64,000 nucleotides of DNA, taken from contig JASANG010001108.1 of assembly GCA_030248215.1 (NCBI GenBank), positions 1-64,000 on the forward strand. Direction: 5' to 3'. The number at the start of each line of letters is the position of its first letter. The first letter of the stretch is position 1. This stretch comes from Enoplolaimus lenunculus. Taxonomy: Eukaryota > Nematoda > Enoplea > Enoplida > Thoracostomopsidae. The position numbers were made by a program, and so were the translations under genes. Shown here piece by piece: positions 1 to 11,995 of the stretch. Under the pieces are notes generated by a model. The model saw nothing but the letters and a program-made list of their open reading frames with translations, did no database searches and was not told where the DNA came from.

Positions 1-148
1 CAAAATTGTCGTCTCCATCAAAGTCACATTCGATTCACTGAGTCGCATGTTTGACTCTGGCCGAGTCGAGTTTGACTCAGTTTGTGTACTCCCGACAAGC
101 CTATTTCGCAGAGAGTCAATTTGACTCATCATTTTTTTGCAGTGTAGA
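1..148. repeat. Partial foldback-type element (GAGTCAA family)
   Basis: The window opens inside a copy of the same element that is complete at 56021-56231. The right end reads GAGAGTCAATTTGACTCATC and then a run of T before GCAGTGTAG. The left arm is cut by the window edge. No coding signal is seen. Confidence 0.6.
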
Positions 149-888
149 AATAAACTGGGCTGAAGTGTTTACACCTTGAAAGCCTAATGAAATAAGTAAT
201 TTCAACACGGAACCGTATATATTCTAGCGAACTCCAAAAGTCATTTATACCGGGAGCGATGACAAAACAGCGCGTTGCTGGGTCATAGAATTTGCAGATA
301 ATACACGCGTCTATCGTGGACACAAAATGCAATTAACACGTATTGCACTGGATGCAGGATGTTGTAAGCATTTTGTGCAATAATTGCAATTTTATTTGCT
401 AACAAACGGCGAATACCGAATTTCACTCGAATGGTGCAAAATGATGCTCGTCATGGCCAGTGTATACAGAACAGGGCCGTTACGATCGTATAATCATATT
501 CTTTCGCCTGCGCGTAAGCATAAGAATGAGCTTATACCTAAGCCTAAACAAAAAATTAGTCTAAAGCTTAAGTTTACGGCATTGCAGTCGCGCATAAAAC
601 TTTCCACCACTCATGCTTACATGGGACTTCGTCATAATATCAGAAGAATCAGTAAAATAAACTGTTAAATAGTCAATAGGTTGCGATTACTTTAGCCAAT
701 CAGAAGAGTATTTGCATCAGCCAATCGTATTTGAGTATGGCACTAAGGTAGTAACCAATCACAAGGCGTACACTTGTTGCATAAAACCAATTTACGCCGT
801 AGGCTTGTCCAATAGGAATTGGGCTAAATTACTACTTGGGCTACGACATATATGTACGCCAAAATACAAAAGTGAGTTTTAATTTCAG
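149..888. other. Non-coding stretch (intron or upstream of the WD40 gene)
   Basis: This lies upstream of the first visible WDR86-like exon and is probably intron, since that exon starts at a 3' splice site. An open frame at 384-668 runs through CCTAAGCC-type repeat sequence and shows no family. Around 690-860 there are repeated CCAATCA/TTGGGCTA motifs like those near 37700-37910 and 43515-43570, consistent with another small non-autonomous transposon. Confidence 0.4.
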
Positions 889-2513
889 TATTCACTGGCT
901 CTAATGATGCGATGATCAGATGTTTTGATACAAAATCTGCCACGTTACTACGCGTATTCAAAGGACACAAGTTTGCTGTTGTTGATATTAAGGTTTGTTC
1001 ACCAAGACCAATTTCACTGATTGGTTTTCAAAATTACCAATATAAAGCTCAGGCCCGTAGCCAGCGGGACACTCAAGGGTTTTCAATGACTTACGAGCAA
1101 GATTGAAAATATTCTTGAGGGGGCAAAAGTGTTCCAGGGGGGGCTGACCCCCCTCCGGTCCCCCCATGGCTACGGGCCCGTATAAGCTTGGAATTCAGCT
1201 TAAAGCATATATTTTCAATTATAATACTTGCTCGGTAAACGCGGAACTAGTGAAAAAAACTGTTATATTCTTTGTTAGTATATAGGTTTATTTTAATCGT
1301 AACTATATAATTGCAATTGTGTCCGTCCAATAAATATATAATAGTCAACGTGGTTGCAAATTTCTAGCCCTGAAATAATCCTACAAACTTGTTAAGAATG
1401 TGTTCTAATGTGCATATGCTGTCTGTTGTTTTGTATATGAAACAATCATTACAACAGGTGGAAGGCTTCCAAAAATATGTGCGTAGGGCGTTCCGGCTTT
1501 AATAATATAGATATACTGGCCCATGTTACTTTAAGGGGCATCCAGGTTTCTGGTGAATCCATAAAACAGTAAGTTTAGATTCTAGATTACATTTTTTTTT
1601 GCTTTGGCTTAAGCTGTGAAGAAATAATTCATGAGTGGACACACGGTTAACAGAATTACTTTCTTTATTACTGATAATAATGTGCATGTTTATTTTTAGG
1701 TCGCTTGCGCAAAACTATTTTCATGCTCTGTGGACGGTTCGCTTCGAGTTTGGCAAATTGATGATCTCATCGAGAAGAATGAACAATCATCGTTTGTTGA
1801 AATTAACCACAATCCTGAATCAGGTATAGTAACACCAGGCACTTAGCCAGCTCACCTTGCTATGGGGGCCTAAAATTTTTTCAGGAGCGGCATTCAAGGG
1901 TTTTTAATGAGTTACACCCAAGGTTAAAAATTTTCTAGGGGGGCCCAAACATGTTCCACGGAGGCTGAGCTCCCACTCTGGTCCCCTCTTGGCGGCTACG
2001 AGCCCTAGTTAACACCATTTGTTACCACTTATTTTCACTGAAAAGTTCTGTTGAAACGCCTAAAATTGTGTGTACATTGAAAAAAATGGTGAGTCAACAA
2101 TTTGACTTTAGCGAAGTCGGATTTTGACTCAGTTTGTGTAGTCAGCAAAAGCCTATTTCGGAGAGAGTCACATTGACTCACCATTTTTTGCAGTGTAACA
2201 AAATCTTTTAAATCGTATCACACGTAAGCTTTTATAGAAATAGTTTAAGGCAAAAACTGTACACTACAAGTGATCAGTCCAAACTGCCCCTAAAAACTTC
2301 AAAAATTTATTTTCAACTATAAATTTGAAATTTAAATTGTATGAATTTAAAGACTTGTCCAAATCGAAAAACTTTGTTCACCGCAACTCGATATCCGGTG
2401 CCGCCGAAGTGATCATCAATGGAAATCCGACACAAATCTTTCTCGACAATCCTCATCCGTATCATCAATCAAAACAAAACGACGACGACGACCAAGATTT
2501 CGCTGACGATTAG
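889..2513 (+). CDS. WDR86: WD40-repeat protein, WDR86-like, C-terminal part (3 exons)
   Basis: Exons: 889-992 (starts in phase 1 after TTTCAG), 1700-1823 (after TTTTTAG) and 2353-2513, ending at TAG. Phases agree throughout. The peptide carries the last two WD40 blades: FTGSNDAMIRCFD, then FKGHKFAVVDIKVACAKLFS, then VDGSLRVWQIDDL. From memory of the family this matches the end of vertebrate WDR86 (FTGSGDA..RAFD, RVFRGH, DGALRLWD). It is followed by a short acidic tail ending QDFADD. WD40 propellers are protein-interaction platforms; the role of WDR86 is not well defined. The last 3' splice site (TTTAAAG) has a weak pyrimidine tract. It was chosen because its phase fits and the frame stays open to the stop. 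Earlier exons lie left of the window. WDR86 rather than another WD40 protein is moderately sure; the WD40 assignment is very sure. Confidence 0.75.
1038..1182. mobile_element. Small foldback element with GGCCCGTAGCC ends
   Basis: It lies in the first visible WDR86-like intron. The left end GCCCGTAGCCAGCGGG pairs with the right end CCATGGCTACGGGCCCG. A related copy sits in the next intron at about 1838-2008 (TTAGCCAGC ... CGGCTACGAGCCC). Related ends appear near 60225-60305. It is non-autonomous with no ORF of its own. Confidence 0.55.
1519..1615. mobile_element. GTTACTTTAAGGGGC-type MITE, 5' fragment
   Basis: It begins GGCCCATGTTACTTTAAGGG and continues into the usual GTTTCTGGTG and AGATTACATTTTTT segments, but lacks the far terminus. 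It lies in the WDR86-like intron. Confidence 0.6.
2075..2198. repeat. GAGTCAA foldback element, degenerate copy
   Basis: The left end is AAAAAATGGTGAGTCAAC and the right end is TTGACTCACCATTTTTTGCA. Internal GACTCAGTTTGTGTAGTC matches the complete copy near 56021-56231. It lies in the intron just before the last WDR86-like exon. Confidence 0.65.
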
Positions 2514-2573
2514 CAAAGTGTCGAAATTTGAAAAAAATCCAGTTAAAATTAGTCGTTTTAAAAATCGAAACAA

Positions 2574-2745
2574 CGGCCCACGTTACTTTTAGGGCCGTCC
2601 CGGTTTCTGGCGGGTCGGTAAAACAGTAGGCTTACATTCTAGACATTTTTTTGTTTAGGCAAAGGCTTAGGCTTAGGAATACGCTTTTATAACGCTTAGG
2701 CTTAGAAATACGCTTACTGTTACGGCCCTAAAAGTAACATTGGCC
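2574..2745. mobile_element. GTTACTTT/TTAGGC-core MITE
   Basis: The ends are GGCCCACGTTACTTTTAGGG and CCCTAAAAGTAACATTGGCC, an imperfect terminal inverted repeat. The core is CTTAGGCTTAGG-like. It lies just past the WDR86-like stop codon. Confidence 0.75.
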
Positions 2746-2939
2746 AAAATATTGATTCATGTATGAAATGTTTTAGCAAACAGCATTTTGTTGTTGTACA
2801 TAATTGTTCAGCATGAAATTTTGAGATAAAAATTTAAAATTTCATTGAAATATCAGTTGAAATTTTTTCAGTACCTCAAATTTGGCTGGTCGAATACTCA
2901 ACCGAAAATAATATTGCGATCGACAATTTAAAAATAAGT

Positions 2940-3124
2940 GGCCAATGTTACTTTAACGGGCGTAACAGTAGACAAATCGTATTCCTAAGCTTACGCCGAA
3001 GCCTAAGCGTTGCAAAAGTTTGTTCCTAAGCCTAAGCCTAAGCAAAAAATGTAATCTAGAGTCTAAACCTACTTTTTTATAGACCCACCAGAAACCTGAA
3101 CGCCCCTTAATGTAACATGGGCCA
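2940..3124. mobile_element. GTTACTTT/TTAGGC-core MITE
   Basis: The ends are GGCCAATGTTACTTTAACGG and CCCTTAATGTAACATGGGCC. The core is CCTAAGCCTAAGC, so it is in the opposite orientation to the copy at 2574. Confidence 0.75.
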
Positions 3125-3805
3125 AATAATTTTATGAAGTTTGGCAAAGAATGCTCTTTTGAACAAATTTCGGTAAGGAAAATATTACTTCAGATACTCG
3201 AAGGATACAAGCAAAATCATTGAATGACTCATACAGAAATCTTCCGATGCTAAAATGTAAGGAACTTTCGGCCAAAGCTTTTATTGTCATGGAGATTGAT
3301 TTTTTGTCACTGCTTGATTTTAGCTTATTGTGTGTAGGTATATTATTAAAGCTGGAACGTCCCACATACGTATTTTACGCAGCATTCCAGCTGTTGTATG
3401 AATGTTTCGTATATAAACAAAACACAACATCTGTTTGCAAATTGGAGCATATGTTTTGAAAGTCAATGTACACGAAGTAGCAGAGAATTAAAAAAGTGAA
3501 CTGAAATGTAAACAAAAAGCACTACACAGTTTTCCGGAATAAAAAGTTTTGTGAGAAATGTTTCAGTGTTGCAAACTTGCAAAAATGTTAATTTAGATAT
3601 CCTTGAGTACTTATAGCGTTGGGTATGTAAGACGCGTATTTGATACCAGGACTCGTTCGCCAGTTTATTTCCTGTTTGTTTCTCCAAAAGCGATCCATGG
3701 TTATACTACTTTAGCAAAACTTCAGAATATATTTTTACAGTTAGTGCTATAATAAAACCAAAGTAACTCCAAAAACAAATACTGAAAATATTTATTAAAA
3801 CACCG

Positions 3806-4006
3806 GGCCAATGTTACTTTAAGGGGCGTCAGTAGCTGCGTAACAGTAGATTAAGCGTATTCCTAAGCGTAAACATATGTCTAAGCGTTGCAAAAATGTG
3901 TTCCTAAGCCGAAGCCAAAGTCTAAGCAAAAAATGTAATCTAGAACTAAACCTATTCTTTTATGGAAAAACCAGAAACCTGGACGTTCTTAAAGTAACAT
4001 GGGCCA
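3806..4006. mobile_element. GTTACTTT/TTAGGC-core MITE
   Basis: The ends are GGCCAATGTTACTTTAAGGG and TTAAAGTAACATGGGCC. The core is CCTAAGC-like. Confidence 0.75.
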
Positions 4007-4230
4007 AACACCATATTACATTGCGTGATACCAATGTCATTGTTTACAGCTAACAGGTGCCATCTCGAACTGGCGATAGTTGCTACACACACTTGAGAAT
4101 ACGGTCCCAGGACTCAACAGCTAATTATTCAAACTCGTAAAGAGCAAGCCAAGAACAAAAATACATGACTGAGAGAAAACTCCCGTATAACACGTGCGCC
4201 AAGTCGCACTTGCCTCTCCGAAACTGAAAC

Positions 4231-4395
4231 CCATATTACTTTAAAGGGCGTCCAGGTTTCTAGTGGGTCTAAAGAGTAGGTTTAGATTCTAAATTACATT
4301 TTTTGCTTAGGCTTAGGGTTAGGAACAAACTTGCAACGCTTAGGCTTAGGCATACGCTTAATCTACTGTTATGTCCCTTAAAGTAACATTGGCCT
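4231..4395. mobile_element. GTTACTTT/TTAGGC-core MITE
   Basis: The ends are CCCATATTACTTTAAAGGGC and CCCTTAAAGTAACATTGGCC. The core is CTTAGGCTTAGG. It lies between the converging WDR86-like and LIPT1 genes. Confidence 0.75.
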
Positions 4396-4654
4396 AAATT
4401 GATATGCTAAAAACATTTCAACTCGTGTTAATCTTGTGTTTAACAATTTTTGACCTTCAAGTACACAATATTATAATTGCAATATATGAGCCGGCAGGGG
4501 TCAGTCGAAAAAACAAATCAACCGATGTTTAAAAATCTTAATCTTCATCCAAAAGCGACAAACTTCTCAATGAACGCATTTATACAACTCAAAACACAAA
4601 GCTGTACTCACAAACTTTACCTCAATAAAATACCACTAAATTTCAAAGCATGAA

Positions 4655-4870
4655 CCCAGCGGCGGATCCAAAAATTTCTGGAGGGGCGGCGGTGGACGTG
4701 GATCGGGCTGGTAAAAGTTATGAAACGCAATCTTTACTAAATGCACTATACGCGCCATTTTTCTGCGGATGCAAACAAAATTGTAATCTAAAAATTTTAT
4801 CATTTTTGATCACAAAAAATTTCCTGACTGGGAACGTACGCAACACCCCTCTGGATTCGTAAGAGCGAAC
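4655..4870. repeat. GCGGCGGATCC-ended dispersed repeat
   Basis: It starts AGCGGCGGATCCAAAAATTT. A similar stretch occurs at about 11298-11490, including GGGCTGGCAAAACTAATGAA and AAAAAATTTCTGACGGGG, and related sequence ends near 54435 (TTCTGGATCCGCTGCTG). It looks like a non-autonomous element. The short frame through it is not a gene. Confidence 0.5.
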
Positions 4871-5053
4871 TCGAACGCGAGTACTTGCTATCAAGTTTTT
4901 GAAGATTCAAAAATTTTAAAATAGATAATAAATCCGACAAAGTCACAATTACTCAAAACACAAATTTTTCCCAAAAATATTCTAAAATTCGATAAAATTA
5001 GCTTAGCAGTCCACCCCCCTACCCTCATCCAACAATGATCGTACCTCTCACCA

Positions 5054-8000
5054 TCATCCCAACTCCAACTTGTGCGTAATTCCAATCTCTTTCAGTTTAA
5101 CATAAATCGAATTGAGCATATGTATCGTAAATCTTTGGCCTTTCATCGCGAGTATTTCATTTTCAACTTCCACTCGTTTAGTTCTATTTTCGTAACTGTC
5201 AACAATTCCATTCACAACAAACAGCGTCACACCACCTCTGTTGTCAGTATCTGATTGCTCGCAAAGCGTTTCTCTACCGCATCCGATATCAACTGAAAAT
5301 TTTGGCGTTTTCCCGAAAGTCCAGCTCCAACTTTTGAGCTCATTCTCAATCGCTTTGAGTCCGTAGAAGCGATCGTAAAACTGTGACGAGTATGGATCGA
5401 GCAAATCCATGTGTAAATTCTGAAAATATAAACTTATTCACATCATAAAACACATTTTACTAAAAAAACTGGAAAAAGCAAAACGAAACCAAACCAACCA
5501 ACTCAACAAGAAACAAACAAACAAACAAACAAACAAACAAACAAACAAACAAACAAACAAACAACAAACCAACCAACCAACCACCCAAACAGACAAAAAA
5601 GAAACAAACAAACAAATAAACAACCAACCAACCAAGAAACAAACAAACAAACACAGCCAACCAAACAGCAATGCATATAAAACGCACATCAAACATAAGC
5701 AATGTTATCATTATAGCGATACAGCAGCGCCAGAGTTGTACGCGACCCGCTGGTTTTTCGTGGGTAAACGCGGACCGGGTAAAAAATTTCTGACATGGGT
5801 ATACCCGGGTAGAAAATCTTCCTCCAAACAGCTGGTAAAACGTGTTAATCTTTACCCATCTAAAATTTTGCTAACCACAAACATGTTGAGTAGTTTCGGA
5901 AAGTTGATTTTTAAAAAGTTTTCGGTGGTTCGTAAACACTAATCTTACGCCAGCGTATCTGTGATTGAACAATTATTGCTTTTACCCACTTACATTTCTG
6001 GTTTGCACGGCGTCAAAGCATTCAGTGATTAATCGAGCCAGATTTGTAATTCGTACCTCGCAGGATTAAAGCTTAGCTGTGTATGATGCTGCATTAACTC
6101 AAAATACAAGAAGCAATATTAATCTCTGAAGTGAAGAATTTATTGAGAAAAATTTACCTTTTTTGTAACACCAAACGAATTCCACAAATAATAAATGACT
6201 TGTTCAATGCTGATGTCGGATGAAAATTGTGAAAGACCAGCGATTGCTGATGCACGATGACTCGCAGTGGCCTTCGAATTGATGGCAGGCTAAAATCAAA
6301 CAAACATCAAGCTTAGCTTAAACGATACCCGTAAGTCGATGGCTCGCTTCTATTTCCGGTGTCAAACTGCAATGGTTAAAACAGCAGAACCGGATAATAT
6401 TTGGCTGCAAATTTAAAAATTTCAGTTTAGTGCAATCAAATGTTAAGAGTATGAAACTGGGCACATTTTCTATTGCAAACATAAATAGACCCTCGACGCA
6501 TTGCATTTTGGTTTATGCCACACCATTTATTGACGAAGCAACAAAAAATACGCAACAGAAAGCTATTACCCGCATTCGGAGCGATGGAACTCTGGTTCAA
6601 AAACAATGAGAATAAATAAATAGCGCTGAAAGTTGGAACTAATGTAGGAAGGCAGATTCTTATGAAGAAATTGTAATTTCGACGTCAACAAATTTAATTT
6701 CATTTTCTGAGAAGGGAAAAAATGTCAAGTTAGTAACTTTTCCGGCAGGCGAAATCCCTGTGGAAAAATGGCATTGTGCGTTAATTTACCGAATACCGCA
6801 ACCGGATACGAATATTGAATTTTTACCACAACAGAAACCGGATATACATAATTGCGTTAAAATACGTAAATTATTTTTCGTTGCTTACATAAGCTAAAAG
6901 TCGCTGAAAACGTATCAAAACTTGTACTTCTTGATTTGTCCAGAAATGTACTAGCATCAAGATGCTAAAGACGCTCGTTTGCAAAAAGCACTCTTATGAT
7001 ATTCGACACCCCTAACCGCAAATATTTGGTATTCAACAGGTTTTTACTCGATACCGCAACCGGATACGAATATTAGTTTTTGCCGAATAACCGGAACCAG
7101 ATATCCGATGGCACCCTGTGTACAATAATTACGCTATAATACCAGTAATGCTTTTAAAATTTTTGTAAAATTAAACAATTATTTCTGAACATGGAAGAAA
7201 AATAACGGAAGGTAACCGATAGTCGCTTCACAGGCCGCGGCTCTAAACCGACTTACCCATGACGGTACCAGCGTATTCTTCATGGGTAAAAAAATCTTTA
7301 CCCACTTACATCTTTGAATGCGACTCTAAACCGACTTACCCATGACGGTACCAGCGTATTCTTCATGGGTAAAAAAATCTTTACCCACTCATATCTTTGA
7401 ATGCGACTCTAAACCGACTTACCCATGACGGTACCAGCGTATTCTTCATGGGTAAAAAAATCTTTACCCACTTACATCTTTGAATGCGACACTAAACCGA
7501 CTTACCCATGACGGTACCAGCGTATTCTTCATGGGTAAAAAAATCTTTACCCACTTACATCTTTGAATGCGACTCTAAACCGACTTACCCATGACGGTAC
7601 CAGCGTATTCTTCATGGGTAAAAAAATCTTTACCCACTTAGATCTTTGGATGCGACTCTAAACCGACTTACCCATGACCGTACCAGCGTATTCTTCATGG
7701 GAAAAAAATCTTTACCCACTTACATCTTTGAATGCGACTCTAAACCGACTTACCCATGACGGTACCAGCGTATTCTTCATGCGTCCGCGATCAAGATTGA
7801 ACAGTAGGGTGAAATGATGATACGCAGCTTTCTTCGTTATACGCGCAGCTGTTCCAGACACGTAAAAAACGCCAAAAATATCACAAATTAAGGAAACGTG
7901 AACAACAACTGAAACCTCAATTTTGCCCAAAGTTTATCTGATTTGTATTATTCTCGCGGAGATATATTTTTTATTAAAATTTCAAAATATAATTTTTAAA

Positions 8001-9618
8001 ATCTGTAAAATATTCTACTTATCAAACGATTCAAACTATTCGCTGGATTCCGTCTAAAAAGCTGTCAAATTTCAAAACGCCAAAATGCATCTCGCCTCAG
8101 CGGACAATCCGACATCCGGCACTTTATTCCGTGTAAAAGCCTTTATCTACAAAAAGGATATTTTAAATCGATCATTAACAACCAAATCATCCTTATGATT
8201 GACACCAACTGGAATGCCCCATCGGTCCCTAATCATACTCGACACCCAGTCCAAGTTCATACGCCTTCGATGACGTTTCGGATGCGTCATAACACTGACG
8301 TTCAAATTGTTCACGTCATGATACACAGCGCCACCGCCACTGAACCGACGTATTAAACCAATGTGATTAGCAATCAGGTAGGCAACATCAGCTTCAACCC
8401 TGAAAACAACATATTATATACATCAGAGTTCCACAATAATTGCTGTTTCGGTCGGAATTCCTGCAGCAGAAGTTCAAGTTCTTACTGCGGATATTGAAAG
8501 TCGCAGCAGCCGGAATTTTTTACGGTTTCGTGGCCAAATTATGAACAATAAGCGTAACACTAAAACATTTACATTTGCAAAATGTTGCACAAATTAAACT
8601 CTTTTAGACAACTAGAGTTATGTCTGCACATTCCTCATGTTATAAAGTATTTGACGCATGGTAGAATTTAAAAACCTGACTAATAAAAACTAAAAAAGAC
8701 GACGAACAGTACCTACATTACGCCAATTGTTGTTCTAGACAGCCTCGGGCCTATTTGCTATAGAAAATCAAATGAATTCATGTAATCAACTACCATGTAA
8801 ATACATACTACAGTCCTCAAAAGTAATAACATTCTGTTCGCATATTCTGACTTAAAAGTTATATTTTGCAAACCTTCACAATCCACTTAATTGTTGGGTT
8901 ACACACTGAAAAACAATAATGCAATACGAACCACATCATATTTAAAAACAAGCAATCACAGAAAACACTATTTATGTCGTAGGCCAATCTGCAATTAAGG
9001 TCAATTACTAATTTGCACAGGCCAATAGTCACAGAAAACACTGTATATACGCATTGGGCTAACTTGCAATTTAGGTCAATTACTATTAATTGGTCGAGGC
9101 CAATCTACTGTATTATGTAATTACAGTTGGGCCGAGGCTAAATGGCTAATAAACGTACTGTCCAATCAGATTCGATTATTCGACGCAATCAGCACTAGTT
9201 TTACATCACTGCTGTTTCAAATAGCAGATTGGCTTAGGTCAATTAGTAATTGGCGCTGAACAGCAGATTAGCCAGCGATATATAAGTAAATACAGAAAAC
9301 AAATAAAAACAAACCAACTAACCAAGGATTCTGATGTCTTCCAACGACGACAGTAGGCAAATTTCGATAAAACATCAACACATCCTTTCGTGTAAAATCT
9401 GTATTTCGCAACAGCCATTCTTCAAACGCCAAATTAACATACGGATCAAACGATTTCGAAATATACACAGCTCCGTCTTTCAATGAGCCCCAAAAGTCAC
9501 TGTACAATTCTGTTCCGGAATAACAAGAGGTCGACGCATCCTTGGCACATCTAAATGGAGCTACTTCAAATGTCCCACTGAACCACCGACCACTTTTAGC
9601 AAGACTTTTGAACAACAT
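5054..9618 (-). CDS. LIPT1: Lipoyltransferase 1, mitochondrial (5 exons, 379 aa)
   Basis: The enzyme transfers the lipoyl group to lipoate-dependent proteins in mitochondria (BPL/LplA/LplB fold). Exons on the minus strand are 9323-9618, 8162-8399, 7754-7861, 6158-6289 and 5054-5419, and all phases close. The start is the ATG at 9618; upstream in frame is a stop. The first 35 or so residues are rich in K, R, S and lack acids early, a likely mitochondrial presequence. Motifs in order: VVVGRHQNPW (about 90-99), RRFSGGGAVYHD (about 117-128), RFK-VSGTA with the catalytic-type lysine at about 178, AAYHHFTLL, INSKATAS, and WTFGKTPKFSV near the C terminus. Human LIPT1 has the same order and about 373 aa. 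Intron 2 is AT-AC and intron 3 carries a tandem array that copies the exon end; both are described separately. Confidence in gene and exon structure is high. Confidence 0.95.
5512..5660. repeat. (CAAA)n microsatellite in LIPT1 intron 4
   Basis: The plus strand reads AACAAACAAACAAACAAACA for about 50 bases, flanked by related CAACC/CAAAC repeats. The two cysteine/phenylalanine-rich minus-strand frames here are produced by the repeat. A retro-element tail is possible but no body is seen. Confidence 0.8.
7241..7792. repeat. 83-bp tandem array spanning LIPT1 exon 3 end and its donor
   Basis: Seven copies of an 83-bp unit start near 7241, 7324, 7407, 7490, 7573, 7656 and 7739 and are nearly identical. 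On the minus strand each copy holds the last bases of LIPT1 exon 3 followed by GTCATGG|GTAAGTCGG, the exon 3 donor. The copy nearest exon 3 is used in the gene model (donor after 7754). The other six lie within intron 3 as extra donor-like sites. Confidence 0.9.
7862..8161 (-). other. LIPT1: U12-type AT-AC intron of LIPT1 (intron 2)
   Basis: Read on the minus strand, the intron begins ATATCCTTTT at 8161 and ends TTTTTTAC at 7862. The 5' motif matches the minor-spliceosome AT-AC donor consensus. A branch-like TTCCTTAAT lies about 26 bases before the AC. No GT-AG choice near these points keeps the conserved RFK-VSGTA reading, whereas AT-AC joins it exactly in phase 0. The 300-base length is ordinary for this gene. 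Confidence 0.88.
8857..9270. repeat. Dispersed CAATTA/GGCCAAT-rich repeat in LIPT1 intron 1
   Basis: This stretch holds internally repeated GGTCAATTACTA and GGCCAATCT motifs and a repeated ATAGTCACAGAAAACACTxTA segment. It resembles degenerate non-autonomous transposon sequence. No coding signal is seen. Confidence 0.4.
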
Positions 9619-9747
9619 GGCAATATTACCAGAAACGCTGAGTGTTTCCTTTAAAGCACCACCCACCAAACAGACGAATCAAATTTACCAAACTAAAATA
9701 GAATAAGCTTTATAAAGTTACATTAGACTATGCAAACACTTTGTAAA

Positions 9748-10172
9748 CTGACCCGAATAAGGGGGTCCCCATTTTGGGTCCGAATCAAAAGGAGTCCGTA
9801 TCCCTAATAAGAGTTCGTAAGCGGATAGAGTCCCTAAACCCTAATTAGAGTCCATAAATGTCAATTAACCCCAGTTGTAGCACATAAACGACTCCAGGAC
9901 CAAATAATTTGAGTTCGAAAGTATAAAGCCTACTTAAATTTTGAAAGTACATTCCCTAAGTATAACCTATTATTATCGCTCAGACTATTGAAACGAGACA
10001 AATATACGTTTAATTCAACGGACAGTTGCAGTATCGGATATATATCAGTAACGATGGGCGGGGCGGCGGAACGTGGGTTAAAATAAATAACAGCCCGTAA
10101 CCGAATAACGAAGGGGGTACCCTCTGAAGAGGCCAAATGAATATCAGTCCCCCTTATTATTCGGGTCAATAC
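9748..10172. mobile_element. GACCCGAATAA-ended MITE, copy 1
   Basis: The ends are GACCCGAATAAGGGGG and CCCCTTATTATTCGGGTC. The body has repeated CCGTATCCCTAAT / GAGTCC motifs. A second copy in inverted order is at about 54716-55133. It lies upstream of LIPT1. Confidence 0.7.
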
Positions 10173-11995
10173 AGTACACCTAAGACATTTAAATTCGAGC
10201 ACAAAAAGACCATAGCAAGTTCCGTAAGCAAAAACGTTCTATTTCTGATAATTTAGGTAAATCGCTAATTACGGATAAACCCAGAAACGCAAAAATTTTC
10301 CAGTGGTGACGGAAATTCAGACAGTGATGTCTATCAAATTTTACGAATCAATATAAAGAATAGCTCAAATATGGCTGTTCTCAAACAAATGCATTCAAAT
10401 TAACACTGTTTTGTCTCGCGTCGCTTGAGAAACACAAAAGATCAATTTTTACTCAAATAATATAATAATGAATGGACTCGGTAAAGACACACATTTATAA
10501 ACATATTAACACTGTAAAAATCGGATTCAACAAAGAGTATTGATCCGAAAAGGGTGCCTAACGATGCTATAGGCATTCGACAATGATTAGTTACATAGAC
10601 TGAGTTCTCAGCATACTGATCCCTTCAGGACCACTTACATATTACCGGCCGCAATATTTTTTAAACACAAAATTAACATTTCATTGACAAGGAGGTTGTC
10701 CACGAGAGGAATTTTGGGTTGAGATTGTACACGAGTGCAATTTTATCCATTATCCCTATCGAGAATGTATACTCAATACAATTAGAAACTCCTGGGGACA
10801 GTGCCCACAACGAATTTGTGGGATTTCGTCTATGAGACATATTTGGGGTGATGGTCTGTATTAGAATTTTGGAGGAATACTGTCCATTTAAAAATTCTAT
10901 AAGAAGAACGTCCATGATAAGTAGGCGAAAATTACAGTTCATAACTTTGTTCCATAAAGAGCATAAAATACTATTTTAACACAAGCCGCCAAACTTAGTA
11001 AGATAAATTTAATAAACAAATGTATAAAACAAAATGTTTACATTATATATTAACATCCATACATCCAGGAAGACTTAGACAAAATTAAAAAAAGCGCTTC
11101 ACCATCATTTAAATTAATTTTGACTCAGTTCCATTTCAAAATTTCCAATTTTGTTCGTACTTTAATTTTGCAAAAAGCTGAACGAACCAAAACAATGAAG
11201 GTCTATTTGAATACCAGTTTTGTGCGTGACTATATACTACGAACTGGTTGAATGTATAAAGTTCTTCAAGTATCTACGTAACTCAAGCAGATATCCAGAA
11301 GCGGCGAATCCAAAAAATTCTAACGAGACGAGCGGGCTGGCAAAACTAATGAATCGTAATTTTTACTGTATGCAATAAATGTGCCAATTTTCTGAGGGGA
11401 AAACTTGTCAAATACAGGTACCTTACCATTTTATCACAAAAAATTTCTGACGGGGGCGTACGCGCACCACTTTGGATCCGCAGTGCAGATATCGATCAGC
11501 AATTGAAACCGCAATAGACAGTTAGTGCAACAGATAAGTGGGCTCAAACTGTCTATTAAGACATCCATACCCTACAGTCTGTGTTTACGTTTAATTCGTA
11601 CTTGTCTTTCTTGTTATAGATCGATTTATTGCAGGATCTGGATGTGGATGTTTTGCCGGAGCCAGATATCCGATCGCTCCCAGACACACAGGCGATCAAT
11701 TTTGCTTAAAATTACCCTCAATGCAATAACGCTTTTTTCACACATTTATCGTTGCTAATGAACCCTGAAAGCAATTCCTACCCATCCCTTTCGTAACACA
11801 TAAAATACAACTATAAATGCTGACTACAGGCTAAACCTATAAAGCACAGTCAACGCCATACTGATAAAAAGTATAATACATGACACAACAACCGGAGACT
11901 GATTTTGGGCACGGCTCACCATAAAATAAACCGGCGCCAATTGATATAAGATGCCGGCGGTACCTATAATGGTACGCAAACACAATTCCACAAAC
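10173..11995. other. Intergenic stretch without recognised gene
   Basis: This lies between the LIPT1 5' end and the Rab43-like 3' end. It includes one dispersed repeat at about 11298-11490 (GCGGCGAATCC end). Open frames here (for example 10673-10942 minus) show no family, no domain motif and no splice-consistent extension. Confidence 0.4.

Noticed and set aside
384-668. 94-aa open frame upstream of the WD40 exons
   Set aside because: It runs through CCTAAGCC repeat sequence, shows no family and lies where an intron is expected.
5438-5711. Cysteine/phenylalanine-rich frames in LIPT1 intron 4
   Set aside because: They are translations of the (CAAA)n microsatellite.
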